A stretch of DNA of 64,000 nt from contig NZ_CP158298.1 of assembly GCF_040256395.1 (NCBI RefSeq), positions 372,001-436,000 of the forward strand, read 5' to 3'. This DNA is from Deinococcus sonorensis KR-87. GTDB lineage: Bacteria; Deinococcota; Deinococci; Deinococcales; Deinococcaceae. A model generated the notes under the pieces. The model ran no database searches. It saw only the letters and a list, made by a program, of their open reading frames with translations, and was not told the origin of the DNA. The stretch's first letter is position 1, and every line of letters starts with the position of its first letter. This document shows positions 1 through 9,170 of this stretch, in pieces. Position numbers and translations under genes: made by a program.

Positions 1-813
1 CGGACCGAGGCGGCGGCAGCGGATCTGCAGCGCCGCAGCGGGAACCCCCGGGTGTCGTTTCTGCTGGCCGACCTGTTCCGGCCCGCCCAGGTGCGCGCGC
101 TGGCCGGAGCGTTCCAGGCCCAGCATGCGCGCCTGGACGTGCTCGTCAACAATGCGGGCGGCACCTTCACCCACCGCCAGCTCACCCCCGACGGATTCGA
201 ACGCACCTGGGCGCTGAACCACCTGGCGCCCATGGAACTGACCCTGGCCCTGCTGCCGCTGCTGACCGCCAGCGTTCCGGCCCGCATCGTGAACGTGGCG
301 TCGGGCCTGTACGCGGAGGCGATCCGCTTCGACGATCTTCAGGCGGAGCGAAGGTACAGCACCTTTGGGGCCTACACCCACGCGAAGCTGGCGAACCTGC
401 TGTTCACCCGCGCCCTGGCCCGCCGGCTGGCGGGCACGGGCGTCACGGTCAACGCCGTCAACCCGGGCATCGTGGCCACCGACATCGCCCGGGACGCGCG
501 CGGCGTGTCGCAGCTGATCAACCGGCTGCTCACCCCGCTGAAGAAGACCCCGGAACAGGGCGCGTTCCCGTCGGTGTACCTCGCCACGGCGCCGGAGGTG
601 GAGGGGATGACCGGCCGGTTCTTCAACAAAACCCGGTTCGTGGACCCCCGGCCAGTCACCTTCGACGAGGCCCTGCAGGAGCGGCTCTGGCAGGTCAGCC
701 TGCAGCAGCTCGGCCGGACGTCCATGGGTGATGCCGTGCCCGCGGTGGAGACGGAACGCCGTTCCGCCGCTCAGGAGTCCGACCTGGCCGCGGCCACCCC
801 ACCGCTGAGCTGA
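1..813 (+). CDS. SDR-family oxidoreductase, 5' end outside window
   Basis: Short-chain dehydrogenase/reductase that probably uses NAD(P)H on a small carbonyl or alcohol; the substrate is unknown. The frame is open from base 1 with no stop, so the gene starts upstream and the glycine-rich cofactor motif is missing here. A GTG at 52 is only an internal codon. Visible family marks are the NNAGG motif, a serine in VNVASG, and the catalytic YxxxK in AYTHAK, followed by the PG(I)VATD segment. This order fits retinol-dehydrogenase-like classical SDRs. It ends about 170 bases before the 3' end of a convergent gene. Confidence 0.9.
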   Translation, partial: RTEAAAADLQRRSGNPRVSFLLADLFRPAQVRALAGAFQAQHARLDVLVNNAGGTFTHRQLTPDGFERTWALNHLAPMELTLALLPLLTASVPARIVNVASGLYAEAIRFDDLQAERRYSTFGAYTHAKLANLLFTRALARRLAGTGVTVNAVNPGIVATDIARDARGVSQLINRLLTPLKKTPEQGAFPSVYLATAPEVEGMTGRFFNKTRFVDPRPVTFDEALQERLWQVSLQQLGRTSMGDAVPAVETERRSAAQESDLAAATPPLS

Positions 814-979
814 CGGAACGACCGTCACCCTCCGCCCACGGTACCCCGTCTCGATGGGTGGGCGCGGGTCGAGCAGGTCGTTGCCTCAACGGTGGGGCGT
901 GCCCAGGTCCTCACCCGGTGGTGGATCACCGGTGGGTAAGGCCTGGGCACGCCCCTGAGCGCTTCAGCTCGTGTTCGGT

Positions 980-2014
980 TCAATCCTCGTCGTGCACCCG
1001 GAGGTCGGTCGCATGCACCAGGTGCAGGTCGCTGGCGTCCACCTGCCCCCTGACCCGCACCTCGCTGCGGATCGCGGGCGTGCCGCTCACCGCGGCACGG
1101 GCAAAGTCCACCGTGTACGGCCCGGCCACCAGCGTCCGGGCGGCGAGGTCCAGCGACGTCACCCGCGCTTCAAGCTGGATGGCCGCCCCGGCCACGGGGG
1201 CCGGACCCGCGTCGTCATGTCCGCCGGCGTCCTCGACCCGGAGGCGGCTGGCCAGCAGCACCCCGGTGGAGGCGTCATAGGTGCCCTTCACCTCGGCCCG
1301 CAGGCCATTGACAGGAGCCCCCCGGACAGTGGCCAGATGGTAGTCCACGGTGGCGCCCGCCGTGGAGAAGGTCCGGGCCGTGGCGTCCAGCGCGCGGATG
1401 GCGCCGTGCAGTTCCGCCTGATCGTCCTGGCCCTGCTCATGGCGCTCGGACGCGCCGCGGACTTCAATGCTGCTCGCGAGCACCGCGCCGGACGCGTCCT
1501 GCTCGCCGGTCACTTCGATGAACGCCCCGACCTGAAGGTCGGCCAGGGTGTGGGTCAGGTGCGGGACGCTGGATTCCTTGCGGGACAGTTCAATTCGGGT
1601 CGTGGGCGTCACCGTCACGGTCTGCCCGTTGACCACCAGGTTGCCGGCCTTCAGGTCCAGGCTGCTGACCGTGCCGCGCAGCTGCTTCTCGATTTCAATT
1701 TCACGTGCCGTGTCGTCCCTGGCGCGCACAGTGACGTGCTGGCCGATGCTCAGCGCGAGCGCGTTGGCGTCATCGCCGTTGACCCGGACGGTCGCCCCGT
1801 TCGGCGACGCGGTGAGGCTCTGGGGGGCCAGGCCGAGGTGCAGCGGTTGTCCGGCCACCGTCAACGCCTGGTGGTCGGCACTCAGCGCGGTCACGGTGCC
1901 GGCGATGACCTGAGCATTCGATGATCCGGGTGCGGTGGTCGGCGCGGTGGTCTGGCTGGCGCCGCAGGCGGCAAGAATCAGGGTCAGGGCGATCAGGGCA
2001 GGGGGTTTGATCAT
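980..2014 (-). CDS. DUF5666-repeat lipoprotein
   Basis: Predicted secreted lipoprotein of 344 residues. The start is the ATG at 2014, which has GAGG seven bases upstream and opens a clear signal peptide with lipobox LILAAC (Cys17). Upstream in-frame codons give only low-complexity Arg/Pro sequence and were not used. After a Thr/Pro-rich linker come about four repeats of the type GTVxxLDxxxxTLxVxGxxV, matching DUF5666 beta-rich modules. Such proteins have no established function; a cell-surface or periplasmic beta scaffold is the usual guess. It is divergent from the sulfatase at 2403. Confidence 0.85.
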   Translation of the reverse strand: MIKPPALIALTLILAACGASQTTAPTTAPGSSNAQVIAGTVTALSADHQALTVAGQPLHLGLAPQSLTASPNGATVRVNGDDANALALSIGQHVTVRARDDTAREIEIEKQLRGTVSSLDLKAGNLVVNGQTVTVTPTTRIELSRKESSVPHLTHTLADLQVGAFIEVTGEQDASGAVLASSIEVRGASERHEQGQDDQAELHGAIRALDATARTFSTAGATVDYHLATVRGAPVNGLRAEVKGTYDASTGVLLASRLRVEDAGGHDDAGPAPVAGAAIQLEARVTSLDLAARTLVAGPYTVDFARAAVSGTPAIRSEVRVRGQVDASDLHLVHATDLRVHDED

Positions 2015-2402
2015 GGACAACCTCAGGAGGACGCAGGCGTGACGAAGGAAGCGGGAACGCGGCGGGTGAAGCAGGAACCCTGCCCGGTGATGCCCCCGGG
2101 CTTGTTGACCCGTCCCGAGCGTACCTGGGCGCCCAGGCGGGCAACAGGCGCAGAAGTCGGGTGGGTGGCCCGACCTTGGTCGGCGTCTCCGCTGCACGGT
2201 CCCTCGGGTGTCTCGGCTCAGCCCGGGTTGGTTCTGCGCGGATGTTCACGCGGCGCCAGCAGGGCGCCTCAACCCGGTTCTGGAGGATGGTGGGCGGGCC
2301 CAGCGCACGTCGCCGCGTGTTTCCCTGCGGCTTGTGGCGCTCACCGGCTTCGCAGGTGTTGGTGTGCCTGGCCGGGGTGCGGCCGTACCCTGGGAGGTGA
2401 CC
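2015..2402. other. divergent intergenic region
   Basis: This 388-base spacer separates the divergent lipoprotein and sulfatase genes. I see the two Shine-Dalgarno sites at its edges, but no convincing promoter pair, palindrome or small gene. Confidence 0.5.
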
Positions 2403-3905
2403 ATGCCACGAAACGTGATCCTGATTCAGATCGACTCGCTCAACAGGCATTACCTGCCCGCGTACGGCAACCGCTGGGTGCGCACCCCGAACCTGGACGC
2501 CTTCGCGGAACGTGCCGTCACCTTTGACCGGCATTTCACCGGTTCACTGCCGTGCATGCCCGCCCGCCGGGAACTCTGGGCGGGCGTCGAGGAATTCTGG
2601 TGGCGCGGGTGGGGACCGCTGGAGCCGTGGGACGAGCCGGTGGCCTACCATGCCAACCGTGCGGGCATCACCACCCAGCTGATCACCGACCACTACCACT
2701 TTTTCGAGTGGGGCGCGCACAGTTACCACCACGATTTCAGCGGGTATGAGTTCATCCGCGGGCACGAGCACGACAACCACATCACGGCGCCGCTCCAGCA
2801 GACTCCCGCCTGGGCCCGGCGCATGGTGGTGGAGCACGGGGAGGGCGCCCGCATTTATCTGCGCAACGTGGCCGACTTCGTGCGTGAGGCCGATTTCTTC
2901 GCCCCAAAGGTCATGGCGGCCGCCGCCCGCTGGATTGACCAGAATCATACCCAGGAGCGCTTTTTTCTGCACATCGACAGCTTCGACGTGCACGAGCCGT
3001 TTCACATCCCCGAACCGTACCGCAGCCTCTACACGGATGAAGCGCCGGAAGACTTCAATCCCTGGCCCCGGTACGGCCGCAGTGACGAAGGGGAGCTTGC
3101 GCTCACGGAGCGCGAACTCAACTGGGTTCGCGCTCAATTCGCGGGGAAGCTGACCATGGTCGACGCCTGGCTGGGTCAGGTGTTCGATGCGCTCACCCGG
3201 CATGACCTGTGGCAGGACACGGCCGTGATCATCACCACCGATCACGGGCATTACCTGGGAGAACACGGACGCATCGGCAAACCGGCGAGTCCGTTGTGGA
3301 ACACCCTCACGCACGTGCCGCTGCAGGTGTGGTGTCCCGGGCAGCCGGCGCGGCGCGAGCAGGCGATCACGCAGACCGTGGACCTGCATGCCACCGTCCT
3401 CGACCTGCTCGGCCTGCCCAGCACCGCGCCGCATTCCCGCAGTGTGCTGCCGGTCCTGCTCGGGCAGCGGTCCCATCACCGGGACCTCGCCGTGTACGGG
3501 TACGCCAATGCCCGGGTGGGCGTCACCAACGGCGAGTGGACGCTGTTGCGGGACCACGACCCGCGTCTCGGCCCGGCCCACTGGTACTCGCTGCAGGTCG
3601 GTCACCTGGATGCCCGGAGTCACGCGGCCCGCTTCGAGCGGCCCACGGCGTTCCCGGAGCTGGTGGCCGGAATGTTCATTCCTGGCGTGAAGACGCCGCA
3701 TTGGCGGATGCCGGCGATGTCCAGCGACATCCGGCATCTCCCCCCGCTCCGCGAGGACCTGCTCTACCACGCCAGTGACGTGGAGCAGCAGCAGAACCTG
3801 CACGCGGGTCATCCGGAGGCCGTCCGGCAGCTGGAGGATCAACTGCGCGCCCACATGACTCGGCTCGGTGTGCCCCAGGAGCAGTTTGCACGGTTGAGGC
3901 TCTGA
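2403..3905 (+). CDS. sulfatase / phosphonate monoester hydrolase-type enzyme
   Basis: Alkaline-phosphatase-superfamily sulfatase of 500 residues, expected to hydrolyse a sulfate or phosphate ester at a metal centre. The start ATG at 2403 follows GGGAGGTGACC. Cys51 lies in C-M-P-A-R, the cysteine-type site that is oxidised to formylglycine in active sulfatases. Metal ligands are suggested by N-terminal Asp11 and by TDHG (Asp280, His281) with the following GEHG. No signal peptide is seen, so it is probably cytoplasmic. Length and motifs suit cytoplasmic choline-sulfatase or phosphonate monoester hydrolase-like members. The substrate cannot be read from the sequence, and no maturation enzyme is visible nearby. 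Confidence 0.9.
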   Translation: MPRNVILIQIDSLNRHYLPAYGNRWVRTPNLDAFAERAVTFDRHFTGSLPCMPARRELWAGVEEFWWRGWGPLEPWDEPVAYHANRAGITTQLITDHYHFFEWGAHSYHHDFSGYEFIRGHEHDNHITAPLQQTPAWARRMVVEHGEGARIYLRNVADFVREADFFAPKVMAAAARWIDQNHTQERFFLHIDSFDVHEPFHIPEPYRSLYTDEAPEDFNPWPRYGRSDEGELALTERELNWVRAQFAGKLTMVDAWLGQVFDALTRHDLWQDTAVIITTDHGHYLGEHGRIGKPASPLWNTLTHVPLQVWCPGQPARREQAITQTVDLHATVLDLLGLPSTAPHSRSVLPVLLGQRSHHRDLAVYGYANARVGVTNGEWTLLRDHDPRLGPAHWYSLQVGHLDARSHAARFERPTAFPELVAGMFIPGVKTPHWRMPAMSSDIRHLPPLREDLLYHASDVEQQQNLHAGHPEAVRQLEDQLRAHMTRLGVPQEQFARLRL

Positions 3906-4053
3906 CGCGCCCGGGCACCTCAATTTCAGCGGGGCCCGAGCCGCACGTCACCGCGGTCCGAGGAGCCCCGGCGGCTCGCCCATCGCTTCAACGAGCTACG
4001 ATCAATGTCCTGCACGCCACACCCCTGACCGACCACGGATGGAGGACCTGAGG

Positions 4054-4587
4054 ATGGCCACACTGGTGATGTCCGAGTTTCTGTCGCTGGACGGCGTGAT
4101 GGAAGAACCGTCCTGGAGTGCCCCGTACTGGAACGATGAGATCGCGGCGTTCAAGGCGGCCGAGATGGCCGGCGCCGACGCGTTGCTGCTGGGCCGGGTG
4201 ACCTACGAGGGCTTCGCCCAGGCCTGGCCCTCGCGCACCGACGAGGCGAGCGGCGGCGCCCGCATGAACGCGCTGCCCAAATACGTCGCCTCGACCACCC
4301 TGGACCGCGCCGAGTGGTAGAACACCACGCTGCTGGGTTCCGACGTCGCCGCCGAAGTCGCCGCCCTCAAATCTCAGCCAGGTGGCGACCTGCTGATGTA
4401 CGGCAGCGGGGTGCTGGGACGCTTCCTGTTGGAGCGCGGGCTGGTCGATCAGCTGAACCTGCTGGTGTACCCAGTGGTGGTGGGCCGGGGCCGGCGGCTG
4501 TTCGGGGAGGCAGCCCTCACCCTGCGGCTGGCCGAGGCTCGGCCCATCGGCGCTGGGGTGATCCTGATGCAGTACCAGCCCGCCTGA
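4054..4587 (+). pseudogene. dihydrofolate reductase-family (RibD C-terminal) gene with internal amber stop
   Basis: The frame encodes a RibD_C/DHFR-like protein of about 177 residues, but TAG at 4318-4320 interrupts it. Both halves stay in the same frame: MSEFLSLDGV, LLLGRVTYEGF and MNALPKYVASTT before the stop, NTTLLGSDV and the VVVGRGRRLF signature after it. In the intact relative at 34964 the aligned segment reads W-V-NSTVLGGD, so the amber simply replaces one codon. The start at 4054 is chosen because GGAGG lies eight bases upstream; ATG 4039 sits inside that site. A single-base mutation, a sequencing error, or suppression would each explain it. Confidence 0.85.
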
Positions 4588-4870
4588 GGTCGCCCTCCGC
4601 GGACCGGGCGAACCGGCAGGACGCCGGATCCAGGTCCTGGCGGTCGTCCCGGGAACCGCTTGCCAACCGGAAGGGGTGGCGCAACGAACCCAGGGCCGGG
4701 TCCGGTGACCGGGAGGACGGAACGCATCGTCCTGCATGACCCGCGCTCGAGTTCCCGTCCGCACCACGAGCGGACGGTGGGCAGGGGGTGCGGCTGATGC
4801 CGCTGGGGGCAGAAGGAGAGGAACCCCAGGTCAGTGGACTCAACGACCCCCACCGCCGCGCGTCCACACG

Positions 4871-5779
4871 TCACGCGTGGTGCGCTCCCCGCTCCACCCG
4901 CTGCAGGAACTCCAGCACCGCCTGGTGATGCGCCTGCGGCTCCTCCACGAACGGCACGTGCGAGCTGTGCTCGAAGATGCGCAGCTCCGCGCCGGGGATG
5001 CCGGCGGCGATCTGCTCGGACAGCGCCGGCACACACTGGTCGTAGCGTCCCGCCAGCACCAGGGTCGGCACCTGCAGTTCCGGCAGCCGGTCCACCACAG
5101 TCCACCCGGTGTATTGGCCGGTCATCCGGAACCACTGCGGGCCATACATCGCCCGGTACACCTCCGCCCCCGACCCGGCGAAGGCCCGCTGCAGGTGCCC
5201 CGGCAGCGGGACCCGGCAGCAATGCACCCCCAGGTAGTGCTGCGCGAAGGCCGCCTGATACGCCGGATCGCCGGTCGTGCCGGCCGCCTCGTGCTGGTCC
5301 AGCAGCGCCTGAACGTCGGCGGGCAGCTGTCGCCGCAGCTGCCGGGCCCCGTCCAGCCAGCCGTCGGCCGTGGCGAACGAATCCGCGATGATCAGGCTCT
5401 CCAGCCCCTCCGGGTGCGTCAGCGCGTACTGCAGGGCGAGGGCGCCGCCGAACGAGTGGCCGTAGACGTGCACCCGGGTGAGGCCCAGGGCGTCGCGCAC
5501 CGCCTGCAGCTCCCGCACGAACAGCGCGATGGTGTAGATCGACGGGTCCGCCGGCCGGTCGGAGCGCCCACAGCCGAGCTGGTCGTAAAAGACCACCCGC
5601 CGCACGCTGCCGCTCAGCGCCGCGAGCGGTTCCAGCGCGTCGTGCGGCATGCCGGGACCGCCGTGCACCACCAGCACCGGGAAGGTGCCCGGGGCGTCCT
5701 CGGTGCGGGTCATGCCGTACCAGGTGTGGAAACCGGAAAAGTCAATCGTCCCTTCACGATCAGCCTGCCAGTCCTGCAT
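4871..5779 (-). CDS. proline iminopeptidase-like alpha/beta hydrolase (peptidase S33)
   Basis: Cytoplasmic alpha/beta hydrolase of 302 residues, probably releasing N-terminal proline or a related residue from peptides. The oxyanion-hole motif HGGPG spans 39-43, the nucleophile is Ser109 in GHSFGG, and the triad is completed by Asp247 (GRYDQCVP) and His274 (SSHVPFVEE). The DQLGCGRS segment at 66-73 is characteristic of the proline iminopeptidase branch. The start ATG at 5779 is preceded by AGGAGGCACC. Monocistronic as far as can be seen, convergent with the broken DHFR-like gene. Other S33 substrates, such as amino-acid amides, remain possible. Confidence 0.88.
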   Translation of the reverse strand: MQDWQADREGTIDFSGFHTWYGMTRTEDAPGTFPVLVVHGGPGMPHDALEPLAALSGSVRRVVFYDQLGCGRSDRPADPSIYTIALFVRELQAVRDALGLTRVHVYGHSFGGALALQYALTHPEGLESLIIADSFATADGWLDGARQLRRQLPADVQALLDQHEAAGTTGDPAYQAAFAQHYLGVHCCRVPLPGHLQRAFAGSGAEVYRAMYGPQWFRMTGQYTGWTVVDRLPELQVPTLVLAGRYDQCVPALSEQIAAGIPGAELRIFEHSSHVPFVEEPQAHHQAVLEFLQRVERGAHHA

Positions 5780-6050
5780 GGTGCCTCCTGAATGAACGGG
5801 GGGCTCTCAGCATACGGCCCCGGCGGCGGGGACGGCAACGCGGCGCCGGGACCCGTTGACGTGGGGCTCTCGTGGGCCCTGAGCCCGGGGCATCCTGAAG
5901 CGCACCTGCCGGTGAGGCGCTCTGCATCACCCCTGCCGGACCGCGGCGCGACCGTCCTGCCGTCCTCGAACCGCCTGAGGGGCGGCATGAACCACACACG
6001 ACACCGCCACTCCAGCACGGTTCCCGAGACATCCTGTTATGTGGCGGTCG

Positions 6051-6609
6051 TTACGGCATCGGTGCAGTGTCGTCCCCGGTGGTGTCGTCCATGCCTTGAC
6101 CTCTGAATTCAGCTGGACCGAGTATGTCACCCCAGGTGTTTCTCGTGCCCAGCATCAACAGCACCAGCAACGTCAGGCCGTAGCCCGTGAATCCCAGAGA
6201 GGCCTGCTGCGCCAGGGTCAGGGCGCCCGCGGCCAGCAGGACCGCACCCACCGGCACGACCGCGGACCACACCCGGTCCCACTGCAGCACGACTGCCTGG
6301 GTGGTGAGCAGGGAGCGCAGCACCACCATGATGGACCGCAGGTCCGCGGCGCCGGTCAGGGTCAGCAGTCGGCCCCACCAGACGCGCTCCAGGTTCGGCA
6401 TCATCACCCCCACGCGGCGCACGAGGGTCATCAGCAGCGCCGGGAGGGCCAGGTTCAGGTGGGCGCAGGGCCGACAGGCGCTGCAGGTGCACGATCACCC
6501 TCCCGACCCTCACGGCCACGAACGCCAGGCCGGCCAGGGTGGCGCCAGCTGTTCCGGTCAGAAGGGCGAAGGCTTCCCACTCCTGCGCGACTTCGTGAAA
6601 CGAAGCCAT
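6051..6609 (-). pseudogene. small membrane protein gene with a +1 frameshift
   Basis: Two overlapping frames join into one protein of about 185 residues. The first runs from ATG 6609 with MASFHEVAQEWEAFALLTG and a first hydrophobic helix ending in GLAFVAV. The second continues with LALPALLMTLVRRV and further membrane helices to the stop at 6051. They meet near 6461-6463: removing one base from the GGG run restores a continuous LRHLNLALP reading. The ATLAGLxFVAV opening resembles a widespread family of unnamed 4-helix bacterial membrane proteins. Real decay and a homopolymer error are both possible. Confidence 0.6.
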
Positions 6610-7379
6610 GGGCCGCTCCAGCAGTGACACCACTTGAGTTCGCCGGTGGGGCCCTGCCTTCGCCCTGCCCGTCCACGGGCGGTATGCAGCGGGGCACTGG
6701 CTTCCGCAGGTGACGGCCAGGAGCAACAGCGGACCACCTCGGCCGCGAGCACCTTGTGCACGGTAACACTGGTTGGATGGCATTACCGGCAGGGTGGCCC
6801 GGTCCGACCAGGCGGTGGCGACGCTCGCCTGGCCCGGCCCATGCGGAGCGGCTGCCCGGGTCCGTGGCACCTGCGCGTGCCGACCAGGGTGCACGGCGGA
6901 CGCCACCAATCCCGGCTGGCAGCAGGACGCGCGGATGGTCCGCGCGCTGTGCGCGGTGCAGATGCTGATGGGGTGGCCTCAGCACGTCTGGGATGTGCTC
7001 GGTGGCGCGTCCGGGTCTCGGGTGACGTTGCCGAAGCATCCGCGCACGGCTCATTGTGTATTGACTAGGCGTTACACTCAGCGCATGCTGTTCCTGTTTC
7101 AAAAGACCAGGGTGAAGGACGCTGTGGAGTAAGAGGAACCCCCGCCCAACCACCCTGCCCGGAGACAGTCACAGGCAGGGTGGTTGGGCGGGACGCAGGG
7201 GGAGGCCTGCACCTCCGCACCCTGCGTCCAAGGGTTCCAGAGGCAGACACCGACGGATACACTGCTGGCCGGCTGTGCAGCGGCTTGAATGGCGATCGCA
7301 CAGGGCCTGACCGCCCAGTCCCCGATCCTGGCGCCCAGCAGTTCACCACACCTTGGACCACACGGCACCTGGAGGCACC
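6610..7379. other. 770-base region with no clear gene
   Basis: I see no convincing protein gene. A 15-codon frame (ATG 7085, TAA at 7130) follows TACACT by six bases and sits just before a strong inverted repeat at 7141-7192. The rest gives only arginine-rich, low-information translations. Confidence 0.4.
7141..7192. repeat. 19-bp perfect inverted repeat, 14-base loop
   Basis: The arms are 7141-7159 (beginning CCCGCCCAACCACC) and 7174-7192, perfectly complementary. No T-run follows on either strand, so this is not a classic intrinsic terminator. It could end or stabilise a short transcript starting near 7080, or act as a DNA binding site. Confidence 0.8.
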
Positions 7380-7586
7380 ATGAGCGCACGTCCGCAGAAC
7401 AAGCACCTGAATCCCAAACTCGGCCAGCAGGCGCTCGGCATCGTGCCGCTCGGCCAGGACGAGGTCACGCAGATCGTCCGCATCCGCACCGACAGGGACG
7501 CGATGGCGTGGTTCAGCGGCCTGACGGCGGCGGCGCGCGGTGAGCTGATCGCCCAGCTGCACCGGCGCGCCACCGAGGAGGGCTGA
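7380..7586 (+). CDS. small hypothetical protein
   Basis: Predicted 68-residue soluble protein from ATG 7380, chosen because TGGAGG lies six bases upstream. The sequence begins MSARPQNKHLNPKLG and has a central segment QIVRIRTDRDAMAWF followed by a helix. I recognise no domain. It probably forms a two-gene operon with the next frame, which starts two bases after its stop. Codon use matches neighbouring genes, which supports it as a real gene. Confidence 0.65.
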   Translation: MSARPQNKHLNPKLGQQALGIVPLGQDEVTQIVRIRTDRDAMAWFSGLTAAARGELIAQLHRRATEEG

Positions 7587-7588
7587 GC

Positions 7589-7813
7589 GTGCAGGGCCTG
7601 GGCGACCCGCTGTGGAGTGCGGAAGTGTACAGCCCGGACAGCCAGGACCTGCTGCACGATCTGGGCCGCTGGGAGAGCGCCGCCGCGGCGCGTGCCGCCT
7701 GCTTCCAGTACGCGGGCGAGGCGCTGCAGTGGACGCAGATGGAGGACGGCGAGTTGTGGGCCAGAGGGCCGCAGTGGTGGTTTCGGGTGTTTCAGGCGCG
7801 GGCACTGAACTGA
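7589..7813 (+). CDS. small hypothetical protein
   Basis: Predicted 74-residue protein starting at GTG 7589, two bases after the upstream gene's stop, with its ribosome site (GAGGAGG) inside the end of that gene. It is rich in Trp and acidic residues (LGRWESAAAARAAC, GPQWWFRVFQ) and has no signal peptide or membrane helix. Family not recognised. The tight coupling to the upstream small gene suggests joint expression. Confidence 0.6.
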   Translation: MQGLGDPLWSAEVYSPDSQDLLHDLGRWESAAAARAACFQYAGEALQWTQMEDGELWARGPQWWFRVFQARALN

Positions 7814-8158
7814 TGCTCGCCGCGCGACAGCTGCAGCTTTCCTTCCGTCCCCTGGGAACGGGGTACAGACAAGGTGGCTCAGGCCAGTAGCCGGGCCGGT
7901 GGGCCACGGTCAGCTGGCGCGGCGTCAAGTTCGGCGCTGTGCGCCGCCCGAACCGGTGACTGGGCTTGGGGCGTGGCGGGCCAGCTCCGGCGGCCGTTTG
8001 GACCGGCCCGTGCAGGGCCAGGCGGGGGGCACCGGACCCGGACCCCCAACACCCTGCCTTGCCACCGGGGACGGCGGGCATGCACTGGGCAGGCAAGCCC
8101 AACGAACAGCGCCCCACCCTGGCCAGACGGCTGGGGCTGGGGCGCTTGTCGGGCGAAC
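7814..8158. other. convergent intergenic region with imperfect hairpins
   Basis: This 345-base spacer lies between convergent genes. It contains an imperfect hairpin with arms 8109-8116 (GCGCCCCA) and 8138-8145, which could end transcription from either side, although no T-run is present. No gene is seen. Confidence 0.35.
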
Positions 8159-8650
8159 TCAGCGGTGCTGCGGCCAGCCGAGCAGGTCGCCGATGTGCTC
8201 GAGCACCTGCTGCGCGTGGGTGTTGGGGTCCACGTCCTTCCAGTGGTGCGCGACGCGCCCGGCCGGGTCGATCAGCACCGTCTCCCGCCGGGCATACGTG
8301 ACCGTTTCGCCCTCCACCTCTGCCGATGCCAGCACGCCATACTGCCGGCTGATCTCGTGCCCGGCATCCGAGACCAGCGGGAACGCGAGGGTGCAGAAGC
8401 TGCTCAGGTTCTTCTGCTGTTCGGCGGTGTCCACGCTCACCCCGATGAGCGACACGCCCATCGCTTCGAAATCCTCGTGAATCGTCTGGAAGCGGCGGGA
8501 CTGCATGACACAATGCGGGTGGTTGGCGCGGGGGAAGAAGTACAGCACCGTCCAGCGTCCCTGGGTGTCGGACAGGCGCTGGCGTTGATGTTTGCGGCTG
8601 GACATCTGGAAGTCGGGGGCCAGGTCGCCCACGGTGAAGGAGCTGGACAT
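8159..8650 (-). CDS. bcp: peroxiredoxin, PrxQ/BCP type
   Basis: Thiol peroxidase of 163 residues, expected to reduce hydrogen peroxide or organic hydroperoxides in the cytoplasm. The start ATG 8650 opens MSSSFTVGDLAPDFQ; codons upstream do not look coding. Cys47 in PRANHPHC is the peroxidatic cysteine. A second cysteine, Cys86 in LSSFC, sits where some PrxQ members place the resolving cysteine in helix 3, while the common +5 cysteine is absent. Unusually, the universal PxxxTxxC motif has His44 in place of Thr/Ser, a residue that normally positions the peroxide. Otherwise it looks full length. Confidence 0.88.
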   Translation of the reverse strand: MSSSFTVGDLAPDFQMSSRKHQRQRLSDTQGRWTVLYFFPRANHPHCVMQSRRFQTIHEDFEAMGVSLIGVSVDTAEQQKNLSSFCTLAFPLVSDAGHEISRQYGVLASAEVEGETVTYARRETVLIDPAGRVAHHWKDVDPNTHAQQVLEHIGDLLGWPQHR

Positions 8651-8981
8651 ACCTGGAGTGTACGCACAGCGCTCTTGCGGCACTCTGACGGTCCGGCGGG
8701 CACCCCGGTGCAGGGCGCAGGAACGCCGTTGACCCGTGCACCATGCGGAATGCCCCGTCCATCCAGCGCCTTCAGCAGGCGCTGGGCGTGGCCGCCGCTC
8801 CGGACACGGTGCGGGGCCCGCATCCTGCGCAGGTCAGCCGCTGGAGGCCATCGCCCGCCGCCTGGAGACCGACCCGACCGGGAAGGCGTGGGTGCGGGCG
8901 CCCTGACGGAGGCGCTTGCCTCAGCTCGCCCCAGCCGTTCGTGAGGTCTTCGGTAGAGGGGTTGCCGCGGCCTGACCGTGG
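8651..8981. other. non-coding gap with a possible gene relic
   Basis: Plus-strand translations contain two protein-like scraps in different frames: IQRLQQALGVAAAP from about 8761, and QPLEAIARRLETDPTG at about 8833-8905, ending in TGA. They may be parts of one decayed gene. I do not recognise the family. Confidence 0.3.
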
Positions 8982-9170
8982 TTACACGGCCCGGCCGCTG
9001 ATGAAGTCCCGCAGGACAAGCACGCGCGCCAGGGCATGCGGTGGCTGCAGTCCCTGCAGCTCGACTTCCCAGTACGCTGGGTGTTCCTCAATGATGCGCC
9101 GCACCGCGTAGCGCGGCTCTGCATCCCGCCCGATCCGGTAGATGGTTCCGGGTTTCGGGGGTTCGCTCAT
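8982..9170 (-). CDS. small hypothetical protein (62 aa)
   Basis: A 62-residue protein starting MSEPPKPGTIYRIG at ATG 9170. The start is supported by TACAAT at 9177-9182, a consensus -10 element placed six bases before the ATG, indicating a leaderless transcript. The middle (YAVRRIIEEHPAYWEVEL) reads like a small beta-rich domain. Family not recognised. The codon pattern is good despite the small size. Confidence 0.65.
   Translation of the reverse strand: MSEPPKPGTIYRIGRDAEPRYAVRRIIEEHPAYWEVELQGLQPPHALARVLVLRDFISGRAV

Noticed and set aside
7061..7078. TTGACT and TACACT as a promoter pair
   Set aside because: Only six bases separate them, far from the 16-18 needed; TACACT alone may still be a -10.
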